From Phaeoceros laevis (taxonomy: Eukaryota > Anthocerotophyta > Anthocerotopsida > Notothyladales), in NCBI GenBank assembly GCA_049999765.1, contig JBNGIQ010009384.1, forward strand, positions 1-26,968: a stretch of 26,968 bases of DNA, given 5' to 3'. Positions 19,957-26,968 of this stretch are shown here, one piece after another. The notes under the pieces are model-generated. The model saw nothing but the letters and a program-made list of their open reading frames with translations, ran no database searches and was not told the DNA's origin. Every line of letters begins with the position of its first letter. Position 1 is the first letter of the stretch. The position numbers and the translations under genes are program-made.

Positions 19957-20858
19957 CTATACATCACGTGCTTCCAACACTACTTCAAACAAAATGCGAG
20001 GATCGGAAGTGACATCAAAGGGAGGCAGGCGTCGAGGTGGATCATCAGCATAGATGCGCATAACATGGGTAAAATTACCACCCAGTTGCCAGCTGTCACC
20101 CGTGTAAGGGTTGGTGTGTTCGTAAATGTTGAGCCAACCCTCAATCCGATGAAACAACCAATACCACGGCACGCCATACCACTCCAGGATAAGATACTTG
20201 CTGCCGCCCTCCAAGTCATACTTGGCTGTGCTCGGAGATATAATCTCACAAGCCCAATCGGGACGAACTTTCGTGCTCATTTGACTATTGAGAACTCCAA
20301 CTCGCACTTTGTTGTCGTGCCTCTTCCACCCGGCTCTAAAAGAGCACCATGTCAATCAACAAGGAGATTTTTCAAAATTTCTCAAATTCAAAACATCAAG
20401 GCAAAGCCACCACTTACATATCATGTACCATCCGATTAGTGGGGTCATAAATGACCATCATATGAGGAATGATGTGCCACTGCTCCCGAACCTGCCTTCG
20501 ATCGGAGGAATCTTCCACAGACCAGCAAAAATTAAGCAACAAGGTATTGTGCATCCACGATGCTATCCCCTTGCGTACGAGCCGAGATGCTACAATCTCC
20601 AATATCAAATGCTTCTCTGAAGCGGCTTCCATCAACCACGGAACCCAATCCACATTCGCAGCTGGTTCAGCAGCATTCTTTTCCCTGCACATCACAACGT
20701 AATGTTTGCACAACACAACCAAAGTTAGCTGCTTCAATACAATTTTATATAGATAAAATTAACGGATACCTATTACACACTTATGTGTACAGCATCTCGG
20801 CCTCCGCAAAGAGATCTGCATCCTCAAGATTTGCCCAGAGAGGAATTCGTATTGACAT
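19957..20858 (-). CDS. Uma2-family (PD-(D/E)XK nuclease fold) protein
   Basis: Three exons, 20858-20791, 20684-20418 and 20335-19957, join in phase to 714 bases: 237 residues plus TAG. Donors are GTACAC and GTAAGT; acceptors are GTGCAG and TTTTAG. Exon 3 carries the Uma2 signature: HDIAGWKRH, VRPDWACEIISPSTAKYD, then K158 and WYGVPWYWLFHRIEGWL and a closing RLPPFD. The PD...E (P137, D138, E142) with S-P-S-T, D152 and K158 matches the catalytic region of bacterial DUF820/Uma2 proteins. These are common in cyanobacteria and other bacteria and of poorly known role, with a restriction-endonuclease-like fold. Full domain length suggests a complete protein. The start at 20858 is the first ATG of the exon, but an upstream exon could lie in the adjoining gap, since TTGTGCAG precedes it. 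Target and cellular role are unknown. Confidence 0.8.
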
Positions 20859-20886
20859 AGCTCTCTGCACAACACAAACGAGTGAT

Positions 20887-20986
20887 NNNNNNNNNNNNNN
20901 NNNNNNNNNNNNNNNNNNNNNNNNNNNNNNNNNNNNNNNNNNNNNNNNNNNNNNNNNNNNNNNNNNNNNNNNNNNNNNNNNNNNNN
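20887..20986. other. Assembly gap (100 N)
   Basis: Exactly 100 N, the usual placeholder for a gap of unknown size. It separates the Uma2-like gene from the truncated CPN60 gene, both read on the minus strand. Confidence 0.98.
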
Positions 20987-21050
20987 TTGATGAGCAAAAC
21001 ACTTTGACCTTCATAGCGATGAAAGGGTAGAACAGTTTCCGACAACTTAC

Positions 21051-23102
<2,052 letters not shown>

Positions 23103-23247
23103 CTAAGAAGCGATTGCCGCGGCCGCTCTGCTCATTTTGCCCGGACGTGCAGCGTGCTGAAGACAACAACTGCACGAAGGTTTGGTCTGAAACATGGTTT
23201 GATTTGGTCTCCAACTCTTGGCAACATAGAAGAAGTTCAGAGCTGAC

Positions 23248-23319
23248 GAACATCAATCCACTTCATGTTCCATCAGCCAATCTGAACATCAATTCACTTC
23301 ATGTTCCATCACCAGATTG
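23248..23319. repeat. 36-bp tandem duplication
   Basis: Two adjacent 36-base units each contain GAACATCAAT.CACTTCATG then TTCCATCA; they differ at one base in the first 28 and diverge at the end. It is too short to assign. Confidence 0.85.
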
Positions 23320-23563
23320 GCTGCACAGAGCCGTTCAGAACGTAGACATGTCCGACACCGCTGCTCCCCAGCTCACGATCGGGCCTGGCCGCCACCAGCG
23401 CAGGCCCGAATAGTGTCTCCGCGGAGTATCCGGCCGTCAGCTGCGCTGGCCCGTCAGCTCCGCCAGCGCACTGTGGGTGCTGCTGATCTCCAACTTGCAA
23501 CTTGGGGGCAACGTACCAGCAGAGCCAGGCTGGTGTGCTTCTGCCTGAGCTTGCCTACAGGAT

Positions 23564-24136
23564 ATGAGTGGCATGATCAAGTCCATCTATGCTGATGTTG
23601 CAGATAGTGGCGATCGTGAAGCGGAAGTTAACCTGAACGAAAAGATTAAATCATTTGACAATAAACTGATGACCACAGTGATCAGAGGGAAGCGTTCTAT
23701 CGATTTTGCAACATCATCCCCATGTATTGAGCTGGTAGGAGTCACTGAACATCACAAGCTTGCTTGTGTAGACCTAGAGCTATCAGGTGCCAGGTTGCGT
23801 GCATTGTGGATCAGGTTTTGTTGACTAACTTCACAGCTCTGTCAACGTTTCTGCCGATCAATTCGGTTGACAGGCCCACTCGACATTGTGGATGTCGAAC
23901 TGACGCTTTATGGAGTGCAGCTGGTTGGGGATCAGACACGTTATCTGGCATTCCTTGATTGGTGTCATGTAAGACAACCTACCATGGTGCACAACAAATT
24001 TCACAGATTTCTGAGCAAGATAGTCGAGAAGCACCTTGCACCCTTTTTCCTGGACTCTAGTGAGTCTAGTCATGTGGACTTTATCTCCTTTTCGTTCACA
24101 GACTACGCCGATTTGGGTGTGATTTCAAATTGGTGA
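23564..24136 (+). pseudogene. Coding-like stretches, unidentified
   Basis: After an acceptor-like TTGCCTACAG, an ATG at 23564 opens a frame reading MSGMIKSIYADVADSGD, LNEKIKSFDNKLMTTVIRG and GVTEHHKLACVDLELSG, stopping at 23824. A second open stretch at 23867-24136 reads LDIVDVELTLYGVQLVGDQ, FLDWCHVRQPTMVHNKF and SKIVEKHLAPFFLDSS, ending at TGA. The two are in different frames with no clear intron between them. They may be two exons of a decayed gene. The family is not recognised. Confidence 0.3.
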
Positions 24137-24139
24137 ATG

Positions 24140-24485
24140 TTTTGAGTATTGAATGCAGCAAGACTTTTGATGCCCGACTTGCCATGACAGTGGCTGCCTG
24201 GAGCCACATATCTGTCACCCAACATGCCTTGCCCCAATGTCCCTAGCAATTGGTCAACTTGAAGATGCAGCTCCAGCTGCAACTGGATGTTGCAGAATGA
24301 TTGGCACACCTCATCTCACCTGCTTGGCACAAGTTTGCATAGATCCTCAACAACCAGAGTACAAATTTTCCTTCAACGCTAACTTGAAGCCAATGTGATC
24401 AATGGGTTTGGGTACTCTACTGCTGTCGTTGCAGCTGCTCGTGCTGCAGGGTTGCTGCAGCCGCTCATTGAAAAGTAGCAAGCTG
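24140..24485. other. No recognisable gene
   Basis: Contains many CAGCTGCA-type words near 24270 and 24430-24480 but no open frame or motif worth calling. Confidence 0.35.
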
Positions 24486-24541
24486 GTCACCACGACGCCT
24501 GCTGGCTGCAGCTGTCACCACGACGCCTGCTGGCTGCAGCT
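24486..24541. repeat. 28-bp tandem duplication
   Basis: A 28-base unit beginning GTCACCACGACGCC and ending GGCTGCAGCT is present twice, identical and head to tail. It ends 40 bases before the CACTA-type terminus. Confidence 0.95.
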
Positions 24542-24581
24542 GCAGGCCTATAGCTAGCGCTCTGTTGGGCTGCAGGCAGTC

Positions 24582-24720
24582 CACTACTAGAAAAACCCCA
24601 CTTTTACAACCCTAAATTACAACGTGTTTACAAGCTTACAACCCTGTTGTAATTCCACGTTGTAAAGGGGCGCTGTAAGCGTTGTAATTTAGGGATGCGA
24701 TGTAAAGCCTTGTAAATCCG
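24582..24720 (+). mobile_element. CACTA-type DNA transposon end with subterminal repeats
   Basis: The sequence starts CACTACTAGAAAAACCCCA, a typical plant CACTA (En/Spm) terminus. It is followed within 140 bases by about ten copies of a TTACAAC/GTTGTAA word in both orientations. CCCTAAATTACAACG (24610-24624) is an exact inverted repeat of 24680-24694. Such dense subterminal repeats are transposase-binding arrays in CACTA elements. No matching opposite terminus or transposase was found in the window, so this is a solo or truncated end. Confidence 0.65.
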
Positions 24721-24888
24721 GAGGTGGCCCTGAGGCCGCTGACCGGGTTCGGACCGGTGACTTGTGCCGGTGACCTGTATACGCCCTGGTTGACCTGGAT
24801 TCACGTTATTAGCCTGCTGGAAGCTGTGAGTAAACCTATAACATTGTTGGTGAGCTTTCCAGCAGGGCAAATCAGGTAAGAAACAAAA

Positions 24889-25687
24889 AGCAGTAGAGCG
24901 AATTGGAACCACAATAGTTGCAATGGCATCATGTGCCATAGGCCTGAAACAAAGACACCTGTCCACTCGATTATTCAGGTCCTTAAATATATTGCCCTCG
25001 AGCTTCTCTTGAGTACCTGCTGAAGCAAGGTTAAGCAGCAGCTCATTTGCTCGCGGTGGAACTCCAAGTAATATCAGCCCACACAAAAAACAATTGGGTC
25101 ACATGGCGATATGCAATGTGCATCCGAGCATAATCCCCTGGGAAGCCGGCTGGCGCTCAGGCAGCATTTCCAACAGCTTTCAGAATGGTTGCAACAGCAG
25201 CACTTCCACAGAGCTTCTGCAGAAATGCTGCTAGCTGCAGACAAGTTTGCAGGCGGAGCAGCATTTTTACAGTACTATGTGGCTACAAAAAATGTAGTTC
25301 CAGAGGCAATCAACGAGATCTGGTCAGAACTGCCAACCAGTTACTGTACTCCAAATGTACCTGGTTTTTCGAGCTCATGCCCCTCCATCTGTTGATCAGT
25401 GCCTTTACCTAATGCAGATGTTGATGAATATGAACAAGTCCGCCTTAAGCTTCCTGTCCAACTTGCCCATTGCCTTTCGAGGCATAAGACTGTGTTTCTG
25501 GAGCCTACTCTTGTATCCCAGCTCAGGCTCTGAATGCAGCACCACCGCCTGGGAAGGCAGGGGCAATGAGATGGCGCAATTGGAAGCTATGAAGTCTCCA
25601 CGGTTGTGTGAACGCCTGGAGATTTAGCAAGCTTCTTCATGTTGCTGCCCTCCGATATAAAGAATGCAGCAGAGGGTGATAGTACTG
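24889..25687. repeat. ~1-kb dispersed duplication, copy 2 (shorter)
   Basis: This is the second copy of the segment at 8119-9160, same orientation, about 16.8 kb away. It lacks the ~200 bases matching 8803-9001 (junction near 25533) and a 13-base block near 25223. The plus strand shows the same coding-like traces (RLALRQHFQQLSEWLQQQ; FAGGAAFLQYYVATKN; EYEQVRLKLPVQL), again frameshifted. The minus strand over 25086-24890 also has an open frame (NELLLNLASAGTQEKLEGN). The outer flanks do not match, so the borders are sharp. Confidence 0.85.
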
Positions 25688-25689
25688 TG

Positions 25690-26036
25690 AGCACTTCTGA
25701 ACCAACTGAGCACTGCCCCACCTAGCATCAGCTGGCATGAACGGGTGACCCGACAGTGTGTGCAAGGACGTAATTGTTTCCACCTCTAGACATATGTGGA
25801 GCAATGAACTTCACTTGCATACACACGTATCTTACACCTGACATAGTAGCTCCTAATTTTCAAGTCATGCAGGGGAAGACAATTTCTTTCCAGAAGAAGC
25901 CGACGACGACAAAACATGCTTTGGCTGCCTTGCCCTTGTCAGCTGAATATTTTCTAAGATAGCTGTATGGTTGGAATATATTCTAAAGGTAACTCAGCTC
26001 CACAAGTTCCACTCACTGATCGCCTACTACAGCAGC
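25690..26036. other. No recognisable gene
   Basis: Short frames only; no repeats or motifs recognised. Confidence 0.35.
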
Positions 26037-26038
26037 AG

Positions 26039-26224
26039 TCACCTCCTCCTCATACTCAACGCAATCACGCCCAAGCCCTTACCAAGCAACTTCTCCAGTC
26101 CCACATTCCCCGTCTGCCCATAGATAGTTGACATAAGCACATATCCAGAACCTTGCTCAGGCTCTATGTGCACCATGGTGTTGACGGAAAGCAAGACGTC
26201 CCGGCAGAATGTTGCCACGCCCAG
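26039..26224 (-). pseudogene. Exon-like stretch, unidentified
   Basis: The minus frame is open for 61 codons between stops and reads GVATFCRDVLLSVNTMVHIE then SGYVLMSTIYGQTGNVGLE. A CTTG|GTAAGG donor follows near 26094, so it may be one exon of a larger gene. Nothing around it extends it cleanly, and the family is not recognised. Confidence 0.3.
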
Positions 26225-26229
26225 TCAGA

Positions 26230-26968
26230 CTGCAGGGGATATCTGCTGGAACTTGCAACCATGGTCTCCCAAACAGGTAAATTGGGCTGATCTCCACTCG
26301 TACACATCACCCTACGCTTCACTAAACTTGCACGACCTTATGAAGCTGGCACAGACATGTCACAACAAGCTCACAGTCAGGCTGCTCAAGAGCAAAGCCC
26401 AATGTCTCTGCATCAGGGCGGCCAGAGCTGCCTCGTGTTCCATAGTTTGCTCAGGGCTTCAGCAGTTGGGTCAGTTTCATTCTGTGAGAGCCAGGATCAC
26501 TGGAGTTGGGAATGCGGACGGAGGAGGCCCCAGCTGCTTGTCCAACGCAGCCAACAGCACATCAACATCCAGAACTTGTCAAGCCCCTTTCGACTCTGTG
26601 CCTGAAGCCAGGAAAGCAGGGACGCTTCCCAAATTGCTGAAGTGCCACCAAGGATTCCATAAAAAAAGCTGCCTCCATAAGAGCTCCTGTCCACCAATGG
26701 TGCTCCCGTCCCAACATACTTCATCAAGGTTTGCCATGGTGCTGAAGGCCACAGGTGAACTAGATACACTGACGCTTGCTGCTTATCGTGCTGCTTCGAG
26801 AGCCTGCAAAGCAGCATGCTAGATTTAGAGGACCAACGACAATTTGAATGTCTCAAATGTCACCCCAGGTGTTTTTGCAAGCCTGGATCAAACATAAGGA
26901 AGCAGGCCTTACCACCTCCAACAATTGGCTGACACTACCAGCTTTTGGACTTGAAGTAGGGACTTGAG
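26230..26968. other. Unassigned window end
   Basis: A 219-codon plus-strand frame covers 26166-26822, but it is rich in Ser, Ala, Cys and Gln, matches no domain I know and overlaps the more protein-like minus reading at 26039-26224. I do not call it a gene. Confidence 0.3.

Noticed and set aside
23309-23500. FG-GAP-like reading (GVGHVYVLNG) on the minus strand
   Set aside because: Single short match, no calcium-binding DxDxD motif, no neighbouring repeats.
24720-24790. Possible tRNA from GGGTTCGGACCGG
   Set aside because: No acceptor stem or anticodon arm can be folded around it.
26166-26822. 219-codon plus-strand frame
   Set aside because: Odd Ser/Ala/Cys-rich composition, no motif, and overlap with a more protein-like minus reading.

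Overview
The window reads as nuclear DNA of a land plant. It carries a plant leucine-rich-repeat receptor kinase, a TORNADO1-like LRR-Roc-COR (ROCO) GTPase, a mitochondrial-type CPN60 chaperonin and plant O-fucosyltransferase pieces, all interrupted by very short GT-AG introns of roughly 60-200 bases. Short introns plus this gene set fit a lycophyte such as Selaginella best; that is an inference, and no sequence tag proves the species. A run of 100 N marks a scaffold gap, so this is a draft assembly. || Layout: 1-1339 (+), 3' part of a GC-rich, uninterrupted gene for three ~146-residue repeats of an unrecognised, possibly beta-trefoil domain. 1340-2782, intergenic DNA with a broken exon series and hairpin repeat copy A. 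2783-7320 (-), a malectin-like/LRR/kinase receptor reconstructed in 14 exons with all phases agreeing; only its first exon is unresolved. 7321-9160, tandem repeats, hairpin copy B and copy 1 of a ~1 kb duplication. 9161-10906, orphan exon-like stretches. 10907-15217 (-), ROCO gene with one in-frame stop and at least three frame breaks, preceded by a 16-bp tandem repeat and hairpin copy C. 15756-17735, gene remnants and a 5'-truncated processed retrogene with target-site duplications. 18288-19560 (-), two O-fucosyltransferase fragments in C-terminal then N-terminal order. 19957-20858 (-), a three-exon gene for a Uma2-family (bacterial-type PD-(D/E)XK nuclease fold) protein. 20887-20986, gap. 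21051-23076 (-), CPN60 gene missing one exon, carrying a frameshift and cut by the gap. 23100-26968, gene remnants, a CACTA-type transposon end, copy 2 of the duplication and unassigned sequence. || The genes do not form a pathway. Only the receptor kinase and the Uma2-like gene look intact over the part visible, and the rest is a repeat-rich, decaying neighbourhood. The most unusual items are the Uma2-like gene with plant introns, the triple-repeat GC-rich protein, the retrogene insertion, and the small hairpin repeat family present three times.
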